This document shows positions 35,599 to 45,438 of a stretch of 63,187 nt of DNA, one piece after another; position 1 is the stretch's first letter, and the number at the start of each line of letters is the position of its first letter. The stretch lies in assembly GCF_002979975.1 (NCBI RefSeq), contig NZ_PCQD01000014.1:1-63187 (forward strand), given 5' to 3'. The position numbers and the translations under genes are program-made. The notes below the pieces were generated by a model that saw only the letters and a program-made list of their open reading frames with translations, was not told the origin of the DNA and made no database searches. Source of the stretch: Pseudomonas sp. MYb185. GTDB taxonomy: Bacteria; Pseudomonadota; Gammaproteobacteria; Pseudomonadales; Pseudomonadaceae.

Positions 35599-38500
35599 TC
35601 ACATTGATTCTTTCATCGGCTCCACCTCTGCTGGTATCTGACGAACAGGGATGAAGGTGCCCACTCTCCCAGCGGCAGGATCATTGAAGGCCGCCAACAG
35701 CTGCGGCTCGAGATCCCGGACTTTCTGGACATTGGCTTCCTTCACATGCCCGAAGCCACGAATCTGGGTGGGCAGTGAGGCAATCTGTACGGCACTGGCA
35801 TGGTTGGCCGGGGTCAGGCGGCCGATCAGTTCCAGCAGGCGCTGCTCGTACTGATCGATAAGTTGGCGCTCCATTTTCCGCTCGGCGGTGTGACCAAAGG
35901 GGTCGAGCAGCGTGCCACGCAGCCCCTTGAACCGGGCCAACACGGAAAACACATGGCCAACCCAAGGGCCGAACTCGCGCTTTTGCAGATGGCCAGTCTC
36001 CGGATCACGCCTGGAAAACAGCGGCGGCGCCAGGTTGTAGCGGTAATGCGCACCCTCAGCGAAGGTCTCGCGCAGCTTGGCCTTGAATGCCGGATCGCTG
36101 TGCAGCCGCGCCACCTCGTATTCGTCCTTGTAGGACATCAACTTGGCAAAGTTTCGAGCTACCGCCACGGCCAGCGCGTCGCTACCCGGCACTGCCTGCT
36201 GCTCAGCCAGGACAACCTTCTCCACCAGGCTGCGATAGCGCTTGGCCCAGATCGCATTCTGGTATTTGGTAAGCAGTGCTACCCGGTGGCTGACGATATC
36301 GTCCAGCCCGGTCAAGGGCTTGAATTCGGGTTCAGGCAGTCGGTTACTGACCGCCTGGGTGATCCGGTCCGGGTCAACGGCCTGCAGGCGGCCCAGCGCG
36401 AAGGCTTCCTTGTTGAACTGGATAGCCACACCGTTGATCTCGACCGCCCGCTCAATGGCCGCCGGCGATACCGGCAACAGCCCCAGTTGCGCTGCGTAGC
36501 CAACCAGGAACAGGTTGGCGGCGATGCTGTCGCCCATTAGCGCCAGCCCCATTCCCGAAGCATCGACCTGGTGCAGTTGTCTGGACGACGCGCCCAGTTG
36601 CTCGACCAGCCCCTTGCTGTCCACCACCAGATCGGGATTGCGCTGAAATGCGGGAGTCGGCGTCACTCTGCCGTTCATCACCGTCTGGGTGCGCTGGGGA
36701 TCGTAGGTAATGGCCGGTTCCTTGGAGAGCGCCGCCACCGCGTCGAATGCCAGCGCCAGATCGGCCTCACCGATACCGAGCTTCTGGGCTCCCAGATCCT
36801 GCTGTTTCCGGGCGATACGCACATGACTGAACACGGCGCCGTTCTTCTGGCTCAGCCCGGTCATATCGAAAATCGAGCAGGCCTGACTCTCCAGATGGGC
36901 CGCCATACCCAACAGGGCACCGACAGTGACCACGCCAGTCCCGCCGATACCGGAGATCATGATATTGAAGGGGGTATCCAACGCCGCCAGTGGCGGAGTG
37001 GGCAGATTCCTGGTCAGGTCCTTGATCTGCGAGGATTTTTCCGGTTTGCGCGGTTCGGCATCCAGCACGGTGATGAAACTCGGGCAGAAGCCTTTTACGC
37101 AGCTGTAGTCCTTGTTGCAGTTGGATTGGTCGATCTGCCGCTTGCGTCCCAGCTCGGTTTCCTTGGGCCAGACGCTGACGCAGTTCGATTGCACCGAGCA
37201 GTCACCGCAGCCTTCACAGACATCGGAGTTGATGAATACCCGCTTGGCCGGATTGGGAAATTGGCCGCGCTTGCGTCGGCGGCGTTTCTCGGCAGCGCAG
37301 GTCTGCTCGTAGATGATAACGGTGACACCCTTGGTGTCGCGCAGTTCGCGCTGAACGGCTGAATAGGTATCCCGATGATGGACGGTCACACCTTCACCCA
37401 AGCCGCTGTGACGGCCATAGTTGTCCGGGTTGTCGGTCACCACCACACACCGCTCGACCCCTTCCGCCAGCACCTGGCGGGAGATATCCCCGGGGGTCAG
37501 CGGACCGTCCACCGGCTGACCACCGGTCATGGCTACGGCGTCATTGAACAGGATGCGGAAGGTCATGTTGACCTTGGCCGCCACCGCACCACGCACCGCC
37601 AGCAAGCCAGAATGGTAATAGGTGCCATCGCCCATGTTCTGGAAGATATGCGGCATATCGGTGTAGTGAGCCAGGCTGTACCAATGCGCACCTTCGCCAC
37701 CCATCTGTGTGTTAGGCAGCATTTCCGGGCCGCTGTACATGGCCATGGCGTGGCAGCCGATGCCACCGGCGGCCATGCTGCCCTCGATGGTACGGGTGCT
37801 GGTGTTGTGCGGGCAGCCGGAACAGAAATAGGGCGAGCGGGCCACCTCGGACGGGCTGCTGTCGGCAATGCGCTGCATTTCCAGCTCCAGCCGCTCCCTA
37901 CGCTCGGTCATGCACTGATCAATCACACCCAGGCGACGCAGCCGTTCGGCTATCACCAGCGCCAGCTGGATAGGCTCGAGCTGGACGTCGGATGGGATCA
38001 TGAACTCGCCATTCTCATCCTGCTTGCCGACGATCAGCGGAGTATCCTTGCGTCCGTAGAGAATGGCCTTGGCCTGGTTCTCGGTCAGGCCGTCCTTTTC
38101 CTCGATGAACAGCAGCTCATCCTGATGGCGGGCGAAGCTGATCAGTCCTGTGGCTTCCACCGGATAGACGCAGCCGAGCTTGTAGAACGAGATACCCAGC
38201 GCGCCCGCAGCGGCTTCGTCCAGGCCAAGCAGATGCAATGCCTGCATCACGTCCTGGGCAGCCTTGCCGTTGGAAACGATACCCAGACGACGCTGGGCCG
38301 CATCGATGCGCACCTCATCCAGCCCGTTGGCGGCAACAAACTTGCCGATCAGCGGCCAGCGGTAGCGCTTGACGATGATCTCTGATTGCTGGCGATCGAG
38401 GTGGGTTGGGAAGTTGTGAATGCCACCCGGCGGCAACTCACCCCGATCGGGTAACACCACCGACGGCGTCGCCTCGCCGATATCGATGGTCATGGTCTGC

Positions 38501-39129
38501 TCGAGCGTTTCGTTGCTCATCTTGAAACCGGTGTACAGACCGGTATAGCGGGACATGGCAAAGCCGAGCAGCCCGAAACGGATCACGTCGTGCACGTTCG
38601 AGGGTGCCAGGATCGGCATGCCGGCATGCATCAGCGCCACTTCACTTTGGTGCGCCACGGTGGAGGATTTGCCCGAATGGTCGTCACCAGCGACGATCAG
38701 CACCCCACCCCGCGGATCAGTACCGGCGATATTACCGTGCTTGAATGGGTCACCTGAACGGTCCACGCCCGGACCCTTGCCGTACCAGATGGCAAACACA
38801 CCATCTTTCTTGGGCTTGGGTGTCGAGCCCAGGATCTGCGTGCCCCATACAGCAGTAGCCGCCAGGTCCTCGTTGACGCCTGGCTGGAACAGGATGTCAT
38901 GCTGCTCCAGCAATTTTTTCACCCGCCACAGCTCCAGGTCATAACTGCCCAGCGGTGAACCACGGTAACCGGAAATGAATCCGGCGGTGTTCAAGCCGGC
39001 CTGGCGATCAATCTCGCGTTGCAGCATGGGCAGGCGCACCAGCGCCTGGGTCCCGGTCATCAGCACCTGGCCCGACCCTGCAGTGTATTTATCCTCTAGC
39101 TTCACGTCTCGCATCGTTATTGTTCTCAT
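35599..39129 (-). CDS. Fused indolepyruvate-type 2-oxoacid:ferredoxin oxidoreductase
   Basis: A protein of about 1176 residues joining all subunits of a thiamine-diphosphate 2-oxoacid:ferredoxin oxidoreductase: pyrimidine-binding domain (about 25-400), TPP-binding domain with CSGCPHNTSTR and GGIGCHAMAMY (about 440-600), a ferredoxin-like part with CEGCGDC and CNKDYSCVKGFCP (about 650-700), a gamma domain beginning MISGIGGTGVVTVGALLG, and a C-terminal DUF6537-like region. It converts 2-oxoacids and CoA to acyl-CoA, CO2 and reduced ferredoxin. The aromatic indolepyruvate family name need not reflect the substrate. Probably cotranscribed with GST and GlcD-type genes upstream. ATG 39129 is preferred; 39162 is within the GST gene. 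Confidence 0.92.
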   Translation of the reverse strand: MRTITMRDVKLEDKYTAGSGQVLMTGTQALVRLPMLQREIDRQAGLNTAGFISGYRGSPLGSYDLELWRVKKLLEQHDILFQPGVNEDLAATAVWGTQILGSTPKPKKDGVFAIWYGKGPGVDRSGDPFKHGNIAGTDPRGGVLIVAGDDHSGKSSTVAHQSEVALMHAGMPILAPSNVHDVIRFGLLGFAMSRYTGLYTGFKMSNETLEQTMTIDIGEATPSVVLPDRGELPPGGIHNFPTHLDRQQSEIIVKRYRWPLIGKFVAANGLDEVRIDAAQRRLGIVSNGKAAQDVMQALHLLGLDEAAAGALGISFYKLGCVYPVEATGLISFARHQDELLFIEEKDGLTENQAKAILYGRKDTPLIVGKQDENGEFMIPSDVQLEPIQLALVIAERLRRLGVIDQCMTERRERLELEMQRIADSSPSEVARSPYFCSGCPHNTSTRTIEGSMAAGGIGCHAMAMYSGPEMLPNTQMGGEGAHWYSLAHYTDMPHIFQNMGDGTYYHSGLLAVRGAVAAKVNMTFRILFNDAVAMTGGQPVDGPLTPGDISRQVLAEGVERCVVVTDNPDNYGRHSGLGEGVTVHHRDTYSAVQRELRDTKGVTVIIYEQTCAAEKRRRRKRGQFPNPAKRVFINSDVCEGCGDCSVQSNCVSVWPKETELGRKRQIDQSNCNKDYSCVKGFCPSFITVLDAEPRKPEKSSQIKDLTRNLPTPPLAALDTPFNIMISGIGGTGVVTVGALLGMAAHLESQACSIFDMTGLSQKNGAVFSHVRIARKQQDLGAQKLGIGEADLALAFDAVAALSKEPAITYDPQRTQTVMNGRVTPTPAFQRNPDLVVDSKGLVEQLGASSRQLHQVDASGMGLALMGDSIAANLFLVGYAAQLGLLPVSPAAIERAVEINGVAIQFNKEAFALGRLQAVDPDRITQAVSNRLPEPEFKPLTGLDDIVSHRVALLTKYQNAIWAKRYRSLVEKVVLAEQQAVPGSDALAVAVARNFAKLMSYKDEYEVARLHSDPAFKAKLRETFAEGAHYRYNLAPPLFSRRDPETGHLQKREFGPWVGHVFSVLARFKGLRGTLLDPFGHTAERKMERQLIDQYEQRLLELIGRLTPANHASAVQIASLPTQIRGFGHVKEANVQKVRDLEPQLLAAFNDPAAGRVGTFIPVRQIPAEVEPMKESM

Positions 39130-39136
39130 CTGATCA

Positions 39137-39844
39137 TCAACCTCTGATGGATTCGCCTGCACGGAATGGGTAGGTCGCCTGTTTTTCCATCAGGTAGGCA
39201 CCGAAGGCCTCGGCAAAGGCGGCCAACACGATCTGCGAGCTGTTACGCTGCGCCATCAGTTGCGCCCATTCGCTCAGGCCCAGCTCATGCAACAGGGAAC
39301 GGCCATAGACTTCGCGGCTGACCCGCTCGGCCAGATCCAGGCAATAAAAGGCAAACAGGTCAGCGTGGCCGGCTTGCTCACCGGCCAGATACGGCTGCGG
39401 TTGCGCCAGGCTGCGCAGCGCGATGGTGGAACGATCCAGGGTCTGGCGCGCCGTCTCAATGGCAGCACTGCTGTTGGTGGCGCCCATGAATACACCCGGA
39501 TACAGCGAGCGCATCGGCAGCTCGACATATACCTGCACCACATTGATCAGTTGGCGCTGACGTGCCCGGGTAAAGGGGTCTGTAGGCAATAGGCAGGGGA
39601 AACAGTCTTCGATATAACCGAGAATGGCCACGGTCTCGGCAATCCAGCCCTGGGGTGTTTCCAGCACCGGAATCTTGCCCATCGGACTGAGTCGCAGGAA
39701 CTCCGGTGTCTGACTGGCGCGGCACTCGACGATCTCGAAGCGCACCCCGCTTTCCAGCAGCGCGGCGTGGGCAATATTGAAATAGTTGCTCACCGCGTAG
39801 CCGTGCAGGCGCAGCATGACCGGGGGCGTAACAGGGCTCATCAC
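39137..39844 (-). CDS. Glutathione S-transferase family protein
   Basis: A 235-residue protein with a thioredoxin-like N-terminal domain containing SNYFNIAHAALLESGVRFE and the cis-Pro/GSH motif PMGKIPVLETPQGWIAET, and a helical C-terminal domain. The catalytic Ser/Tyr is not obvious; SNYFN may provide it. It overlaps the FAD dehydrogenase gene by four bases upstream and ends seven bases before the oxidoreductase start, so it is inside an operon. It could conjugate an epoxide or act as an isomerase in the pathway. Confidence 0.9.
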   Translation of the reverse strand: MMSPVTPPVMLRLHGYAVSNYFNIAHAALLESGVRFEIVECRASQTPEFLRLSPMGKIPVLETPQGWIAETVAILGYIEDCFPCLLPTDPFTRARQRQLINVVQVYVELPMRSLYPGVFMGATNSSAAIETARQTLDRSTIALRSLAQPQPYLAGEQAGHADLFAFYCLDLAERVSREVYGRSLLHELGLSEWAQLMAQRNSSQIVLAAFAEAFGAYLMEKQATYPFRAGESIRG

Positions 39845-41310
39845 TCGCCTCCCTCACCGGCGGCACGCTCGAGCACCTTGCCCGGATTGAGAATGCCCTG
39901 CGGGTCCAGCAGTCCCTTCAGCGAATGCATGATGTCGCGTTCGATCGGATTGCGGCTGATAGGGAACCAGCGTTTCTTCTCCAGGCCGATACCGTGTTCG
40001 GCCGATACCGAGCCGCCATACCGGGCCAGCGGCTCATAGACACAGGCCTCGACCTGTTCGCGGTCTTCGTCCTGGCCTGCGCCGATGGCGATATGCAAGT
40101 TGCCGTCACCGACATGCCCGAGAAAGGCAATCGACCCCTCGGGCCACAGCTCATGCAAGCGCTCGGTGACCAGGCGCATGTACTCTTCCATATCGCCCAC
40201 CGGCAGCGAGATGTCGAAGGCATAGAAAGGCTGGAAGTCGCGGACAATATGCTCCAGGTCCTCGCGGATATCCCAGATACCCTGCTTGTCCCGTTCGGAC
40301 TGTGCGATCACCGCGTCCTCGATCATGCCCAGCTCAATGCCCTTTTCCAGGGCCCGGGCAAACATCTCTGCATCATGCTGCTGATCGGAACCCAGGGACT
40401 CGATGATGGCGTAGAACGGCTTGTCCGACGGCAGCGGGGGCTGATGCCGACCAGCGGCGGTGTTGACGCTATAAAAATTATTGTCGAGCAATTCGAAGGC
40501 ACTCAGTTGCCCGCCCAATGCGCCATCCATATGGCGCAGCAGCTTCGCGATCTGATCGAAACTGCTAGCGCAGACCATCGCCGTATTACTGCTGGAAGGT
40601 TGCTCGCGCAGGCGCAGAACCAGCCGGGTGATGACTCCCAGGGTACCCTCGCTGCCAATGAACAGCTGCTTGAGGTCGTAGCCGGTATTGTTCTTGATCA
40701 TCTGGTTCATCGAGGACACCACCCGGCCATCGGCGAGCACCGCTTCGATACCCAGCACCTGCTCACGCATCATGCCGTAGCGGATAACCCGCACACCGCC
40801 GGCGTTGGTCGCGGCGTTGCCGCCCAACTGACAGGAACCGCGCCCACCCAGATCCAGCGGAAAAATCAGGTCGAACTGCTGCAGGTGATCCTGCAGGGTT
40901 TCCAGCACCACACCGGCCTGCACCACCGCCGTACGATTGGCCAGATCCACCGATTCAATGCGGTTCATCCGCTCCAGCGACAACGCGAGATCCCCGCGCC
41001 GGGTCTGGGTTGCCCGCACCCAGCCGGACATGCCGCCGTGTACCACCACCGGCTGGGCGAACTCATGGCACAGCGCGAGAATCTGCGAGACCTGCTCGAC
41101 CGTTGTCGGCCGGACGATGACATCCGCTTCGATTCGCGACATGAACACGCCGGGATGCCGTGAACTGACATCTTCACCGAGCAGCAGGCCCGCCTCGTCG
41201 ACGATGCCGCGCAACGCGGAAAGCAGTTGCGGGAGTACCCCAGCATTGGCAACCCCATTCAGTGGTGCCTCATCCGCCAGCTGACCCATTGTTGTGTCGT
41301 TTGCTTTCAT
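39841..41310 (-). CDS. FAD-binding 2-hydroxyacid dehydrogenase (GlcD/D-lactate dehydrogenase type)
   Basis: A 489-residue VAO-family flavoprotein: an FAD_binding_4 domain with PVVVHGGMSGWVRATQTRRG and LGGRGSCQLGGNAATNAGG (about 85-190), and a FAD-oxidase_C domain ending HGIGLEKKRWFPISRNPIE. GHVGDGNLHIAIGAG carries the metal-binding histidines. The family oxidises (R)-2-hydroxyacids. ATG 41310 is preferred over the TTG at 41331. It is the first gene of an operon with a GST and a 2-oxoacid:ferredoxin oxidoreductase, so its product is probably the 2-oxoacid used there. The LldD-type enzyme at 22711 would handle the other enantiomer. Confidence 0.92.
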   Translation of the reverse strand: MKANDTTMGQLADEAPLNGVANAGVLPQLLSALRGIVDEAGLLLGEDVSSRHPGVFMSRIEADVIVRPTTVEQVSQILALCHEFAQPVVVHGGMSGWVRATQTRRGDLALSLERMNRIESVDLANRTAVVQAGVVLETLQDHLQQFDLIFPLDLGGRGSCQLGGNAATNAGGVRVIRYGMMREQVLGIEAVLADGRVVSSMNQMIKNNTGYDLKQLFIGSEGTLGVITRLVLRLREQPSSSNTAMVCASSFDQIAKLLRHMDGALGGQLSAFELLDNNFYSVNTAAGRHQPPLPSDKPFYAIIESLGSDQQHDAEMFARALEKGIELGMIEDAVIAQSERDKQGIWDIREDLEHIVRDFQPFYAFDISLPVGDMEEYMRLVTERLHELWPEGSIAFLGHVGDGNLHIAIGAGQDEDREQVEACVYEPLARYGGSVSAEHGIGLEKKRWFPISRNPIERDIMHSLKGLLDPQGILNPGKVLERAAGEGGE

Positions 41311-41597
41311 CGCTTCAGGCTCTTTTATCAATTCTTATTGCTCTCTCCCGGGCTGCAGGGCGCAGCATTCGCGGGAGGCCGTTGAGCTGATTCTTGATAA
41401 AAGGAGAGATGCCAGCGATGGCAACCCGTGGGCACAGACAGCATTTCGTGCCAAAAACCGGATATCCTGCAAGCCGCGTCGGACAAGGCCCGGCGGCTGT
41501 CACGAAAGGTTTTGCGGTGTCCCGAATGGCAATGGCCGAGCCTCGGCAGGGGCGACTATAACCAGCGCTCACACACATGCCCCAGAGGGAAACTCCC
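41311..41597. promoter_or_regulatory. Divergent region between the FAD dehydrogenase and NTF2-fold genes
   Basis: 287 bp without a gene. TGTCACG at 41498-41504 (CGTGACA on the other strand) is one copy of the heptamer also seen upstream of the P450. A TATAAC box at about 41555 could serve the plus-strand gene. The ribosome binding site AGAGGG precedes ATG 41598. Confidence 0.35.
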
Positions 41598-42032
41598 ATG
41601 CAAACATGGCAGGATCAGCAGGACATCAGCGCACTTCTCATCCAATACGGCTGGGCCCTGGACAACAGGGACTGGGATGCCCTGGCCGGGGTGTTCAGCG
41701 CCGACGCCCAGGTGGACTATGGCAGCCTGGGCCTGTTCGAAGGGCAGTCGGCGATCGTCGCGGTAGCGCGGGCCTTTATCGAATCCTGCGGCGCGACCCA
41801 GCATCTGATCGGCAATATCCGTATCAACGTCGAAGGTAACCAGGCGCAAGCACAATGTTATGTACAGGCCACCCACGCCGCGCAGCAGACGCAGGATCCG
41901 CGACTGATGACGCTATGGGGCGAGTATCGTGATCAACTGGTACGCAGCGACAACGGCTGGGTAATCATCAAGCGCAGCCTGCATATCCAGCATGTGCACG
42001 GAGATATCGGTGCGCCCCTGAAAGGCCGCTGA
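41598..42032 (+). CDS. SnoaL-like (SnoaL_4) NTF2-fold protein D
   Basis: A 144-residue protein with the SnoaL_4 pattern: DQQDISALLIQYGWALDNRD then WDALAGVFSADAQVDYG, a central GATQHLIGNIRINVEGNQAQ, and IIKRSLHIQHVHGD at the end. This group includes scytalone-dehydratase-like and bile-acid dehydratase-like enzymes, and the buried His and Asp/Tyr positions are compatible with a dehydratase or isomerase. It differs from proteins A-C. Solitary, divergent from the FAD dehydrogenase operon. ATG 41598 has AGAGGG upstream; an ATG at 41577 has none. Confidence 0.82.
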   Translation: MQTWQDQQDISALLIQYGWALDNRDWDALAGVFSADAQVDYGSLGLFEGQSAIVAVARAFIESCGATQHLIGNIRINVEGNQAQAQCYVQATHAAQQTQDPRLMTLWGEYRDQLVRSDNGWVIIKRSLHIQHVHGDIGAPLKGR

Positions 42033-42047
42033 CCGCAGATATGAAGC

Positions 42048-43367
42048 TCAGGGGCGGGAACCGATCATCTCCACTGCCTGCTGGGTTGCCTCGCTGGTGC
42101 GGGTAGCCAGCTTACGCACTTCATCCGCCACCACCGCGAAGCCGCGACCGGCGTCACCGGCACGGGCGGCCTCGATAGCGGCATTGAGCGCCAACAGGTT
42201 GGTCTGGCTGGCAATGCTCTGGATGGTGGCAACGATTTCCGTCAGCTTGTGCAGGTTCAGCTCCAGGTTCCTGCGCTGCTCAAGCTGCTCTGCACGCACC
42301 AGCTCTTCCAGGCGCATGGCATGGATATCAACCAGCGCACCGACTACTCGTACCGGTGTACCGTCCGGCGTGCGTCGGGTCTGGCCACGGGAGCGGAACC
42401 ACCGGTATTCCCCATTCTTGAGTTTGATCCGGTAGACCGCTTCGAAGGGCGTCCTGCCACTGCGATCAGCCAGATGGGCAGCGAAGACCCGGACCACCTC
42501 CTCCTTGTCCTGAGGGTGAATACGCGAGGTCCAGCTGTCCAGCACATTGGGGAATTCCTCTGCAGTCTCGAATCCCAGCAGATGACGAAACTGCATGGAC
42601 CACCAGAAGGGATTGCGCGGGTTCAGCGGGTCACCATCGACCACCTCCATGTCCCACAGACCATCGCTCAGCATTTCTCGAGCCATCTCGAAGCGGGTCA
42701 GCGTCCTGTCGAGTTCCTGGTCACGCTGGCGCTGCTCATGGGTATCGCGTAGAGAGCCGGCAACGCGCAGGCACACACCATGGCTATCGTATTGGGCCTG
42801 GCCAGTAGTGATGAACCAGCGATACTCGCCGCTCTTCATCGCCAGCCGGTACTCCAGGCAATAAGGCACCTGCCCTGCCCCAGCGTGGATATGCCGGGCC
42901 AGTGTGTCCAGCGTTGGTTGTCTGTCCTCGGGATGCAGGCGCTCCACCCAACTGCTCAACCGGTTGGGAAAATCCTGTTCGTCATCGAAGCCGAGCAACG
43001 AGCGGAAGCGGTCGGACCACCATAACCGGTTCGCGGGATTCATCGGGTCACCATTGACCACCTGCATGTCCCACAACCCTTCCATGCTGGCCTGGCTGAT
43101 AAGCTCCAGCCGAGCATGCATGTACTCGCGGTCGGTCTCGTCACTCTGCAGCTGGGCAGTCAGCCGGTGCAACTGCTCGGACAGCTGGGTGAACTGCTGC
43201 CGCTCCCTCTGGCGATCGGCATGGTGGTTCTGCCATGCCTGCCGGACCTGAGTGAACAGTGGGCTGCCATGACCTCCGGGCGGCAGATCCGCCAGCCCGC
43301 CCTCAAGCACATCGACAAGTTGCGTCAGACATTCGGTTGCGGCTTTATCGGTCCTTGAAAAAAACAC
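42048..43367 (-). CDS. Soluble chemoreceptor with two PAS domains
   Basis: A 439-residue protein without membrane segments. After an N-terminal coil (to about 80) come two near-duplicate PAS_3/PAC units, each with [20 protein letters not shown] or [24 protein letters not shown] cores, and then a short signalling tip [20 protein letters not shown] followed by [19 protein letters not shown]. The C-terminal arm ends shortly after the tip, so the signalling domain is truncated relative to canonical MCPs, as in other PAS-type short receptors. It starts 21 bp after the enoyl-CoA hydratase gene and may be cotranscribed with the beta-oxidation genes, suggesting energy or substrate taxis. Confidence 0.9.
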   Translation of the reverse strand: MFFSRTDKAATECLTQLVDVLEGGLADLPPGGHGSPLFTQVRQAWQNHHADRQRERQQFTQLSEQLHRLTAQLQSDETDREYMHARLELISQASMEGLWDMQVVNGDPMNPANRLWWSDRFRSLLGFDDEQDFPNRLSSWVERLHPEDRQPTLDTLARHIHAGAGQVPYCLEYRLAMKSGEYRWFITTGQAQYDSHGVCLRVAGSLRDTHEQRQRDQELDRTLTRFEMAREMLSDGLWDMEVVDGDPLNPRNPFWWSMQFRHLLGFETAEEFPNVLDSWTSRIHPQDKEEVVRVFAAHLADRSGRTPFEAVYRIKLKNGEYRWFRSRGQTRRTPDGTPVRVVGALVDIHAMRLEELVRAEQLEQRRNLELNLHKLTEIVATIQSIASQTNLLALNAAIEAARAGDAGRGFAVVADEVRKLATRTSEATQQAVEMIGSRP

Positions 43368-43388
43368 ATGGCTATCCTTTTGCTGCTA

Positions 43389-44159
43389 TCAACCGAATTG
43401 CGGTTTGCGCCGATCGAAAAACGCCGTTATACCCTCACGAAAATCATCGCTGGCAGCGCAGGCGGCGAAGGCCCGATGCTCATCCTCAAGCTGTTCGGCC
43501 AGGGTTCGATCCCCGGCCTGGCGCAGCAGTCGTTTTATCGCCGCATTGGCGCCAGCCGGGCCACACGCCAATTGTTGCGCCAGTTCCATGGTGCGCTGCG
43601 ACAACTGCGGTGCCGGCACCACCTCGGCAATCAGCCCCAGCTCCAGCGCCTGCTCGGCACCCAGCGGCTCGTTGAGCAATGCCAGACGCATGGCCCGCTG
43701 CAACCCGATCTGACGGGGCAGATGCCATGAGCCACCACCATCGAGACTGGCGGCAATGGCGCTGTAGGCCAGGCAGAAACGGGTATCGTCGGCTGCCAGC
43801 GTCATATCGCACCCCAGCGCCAGGCTCATGCCAGCACCGGATACTGCGCCGTGCACACTACCCAGCACGATCTGCGGCATCTGTGCCAACATCGCCAGCG
43901 CCCGGTGCAGCGGCTGGATGATCGCCGACGCCATCACCGCCGGCTCCGGCGCGTCGCGAAATGCCGCCAGGTCACCGCCGGCCATGAAAGCGCGACCGGC
44001 ACCGGTCAGCACTATCACCCGCACATCCGCGCGCACTTGCAGCTGCTGACACACCTCCAACAGGCGCGAGGCCAGCGCCACATTGATCGCATTCAGCGCG
44101 GCCGGGCGATTGAACTCCAGCCGCGCCACCCCATGCTCAATGGTCAGTTCGATCGGCAT
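43389..44159 (-). CDS. Enoyl-CoA hydratase/isomerase family protein (PaaG-like)
   Basis: A 256-residue crotonase. The oxyanion-hole segments are GRAFMAGGDLAAF and GAVSGAGMSLALGCDM. In place of the hydratase glutamates it has Met in GAGMSL and Ala-Ser-Leu-Asp in IAASLDGGGSWHLPR, a pattern nearer to PaaG-type isomerases with a catalytic Asp. Ring-opening or double-bond isomerisation is therefore likelier than simple hydration. Its ATG overlaps the reductase stop by one base (TGATG). Last enzyme gene of the beta-oxidation operon. Confidence 0.88.
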   Translation of the reverse strand: MPIELTIEHGVARLEFNRPAALNAINVALASRLLEVCQQLQVRADVRVIVLTGAGRAFMAGGDLAAFRDAPEPAVMASAIIQPLHRALAMLAQMPQIVLGSVHGAVSGAGMSLALGCDMTLAADDTRFCLAYSAIAASLDGGGSWHLPRQIGLQRAMRLALLNEPLGAEQALELGLIAEVVPAPQLSQRTMELAQQLACGPAGANAAIKRLLRQAGDRTLAEQLEDEHRAFAACAASDDFREGITAFFDRRKPQFG

Positions 44160-45400
44160 CAGGCGGGTACCGCCAGCGACTTCAGGGGAATGGAGGCATC
44201 GGCCAGCGCATCCAGATCCGGAGCCATCCCGGCTTTCACCAAGGCCTTGCCCTGCACGAAGTCACGTACCAGGTTGACACTGTCCAGCGCCAGAACACGC
44301 CCTTCCTTCAGATATACCACCGAGAAACTGCGCGCCGCTGGGTCACCGCGCAGCACCATCTGGTCATATCCGGCCGACAGGCCCACGGTCTGCAACTTGA
44401 GGTCATACTGATCTGACCAGAACCAGGGCAAGGCGTTATAGGGCTGCGGGTTGCCGCTCAGGTAGTCGGCCACCACCCTGGCCTGGTCGTTGGCGTTCTG
44501 CACCGACTCCAGGCGAATCGGGGTCCCCGTGGCACAGAATGCGTTGTTATGTGTGGCGCAGTCACCGATGGCGAAGATATCCGTCGCGCTGCTACGGCAG
44601 AATTCATCGACCAGAATGCCGCCGGCCTCGATACGCACACCGGCTTCAGCCAATGGCGCGACCGAGGGCAGAATACCTATGCCCGCCACCACCATCTGCG
44701 CCGGCAGCAGAGTGCCGTCCAGCAGCTTCACGGCACTGACCCGCCCATTCTCTCCGAGGATCTGCTCTACACCACTGTTCAGTCGCACGTCGACCCCGCG
44801 GGCGCGATGCTCAGCTTCATAGAAACGCGACAATGGCTCGCCGGCGACCCGTGCCAGGACCCGGTCCTGAGCCTCCACCACAGTCACCGACTTACCCTGG
44901 GCAGTGAGTACTGCCGCCGCTTCCAAGCCAATATAGCCACCACCGATCACCACCACGGTATCGGTATCATCGAGTTCGCCACGCATGGTATCGACGTCGG
45001 CACGGGTCCGCACATAATGTATGCCGGTCAGGTCATGGCCCGGGCAGGCAAGCCTGCGTGGCGCACCACCGGCGGCCCAGATCAGCGTACCGTAGCCGAG
45101 GTATTCGCCCGACGCCGTCTGCAACTGGCGGGCCTGGGCATCCACGGTCGCCACGCGCCAACCGGTCAGTACCTCGATTGCGTGGCCGCGCCAGAATTCC
45201 TCGGGGCGCAACAGCAAACGCTCGAACGGCTTGTCTCCGGACAGGTATTCCTTAGACAACGGTGGCCGCTCGTAGGGTAGATCCGGCTCGTCTCCGACTA
45301 TCGCCACGCTACCGGTGAATCCACGCTGGCGCAGCAGGCTGGCGGCCTGTGCTCCCGCATGCCCGGCACCGACAATTATCACGTCATATGTTTGCATCAC
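44159..45400 (-). CDS. Ferredoxin reductase (putidaredoxin/rhodocoxin reductase type)
   Basis: A 413-residue FAD protein with the dinucleotide motifs IIVGAGHAGAQAA (N-terminal FAD) and VVVIGGGYIGLEAAAVL (NADH), plus SSATDIFAIGDCATHNN. It transfers electrons from NADH to a [2Fe-2S] ferredoxin. The matching ferredoxin gene lies 38 bp upstream. It is the likely reductase for the P450 at 23951, completing a class I three-component system split over 20 kb. Confidence 0.94.
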   Translation of the reverse strand: MMQTYDVIIVGAGHAGAQAASLLRQRGFTGSVAIVGDEPDLPYERPPLSKEYLSGDKPFERLLLRPEEFWRGHAIEVLTGWRVATVDAQARQLQTASGEYLGYGTLIWAAGGAPRRLACPGHDLTGIHYVRTRADVDTMRGELDDTDTVVVIGGGYIGLEAAAVLTAQGKSVTVVEAQDRVLARVAGEPLSRFYEAEHRARGVDVRLNSGVEQILGENGRVSAVKLLDGTLLPAQMVVAGIGILPSVAPLAEAGVRIEAGGILVDEFCRSSATDIFAIGDCATHNNAFCATGTPIRLESVQNANDQARVVADYLSGNPQPYNALPWFWSDQYDLKLQTVGLSAGYDQMVLRGDPAARSFSVVYLKEGRVLALDSVNLVRDFVQGKALVKAGMAPDLDALADASIPLKSLAVPA

Positions 45401-45438
45401 TGCTCTCCTGTGTTACGCAATCCGTCGGCGACGGCAGA

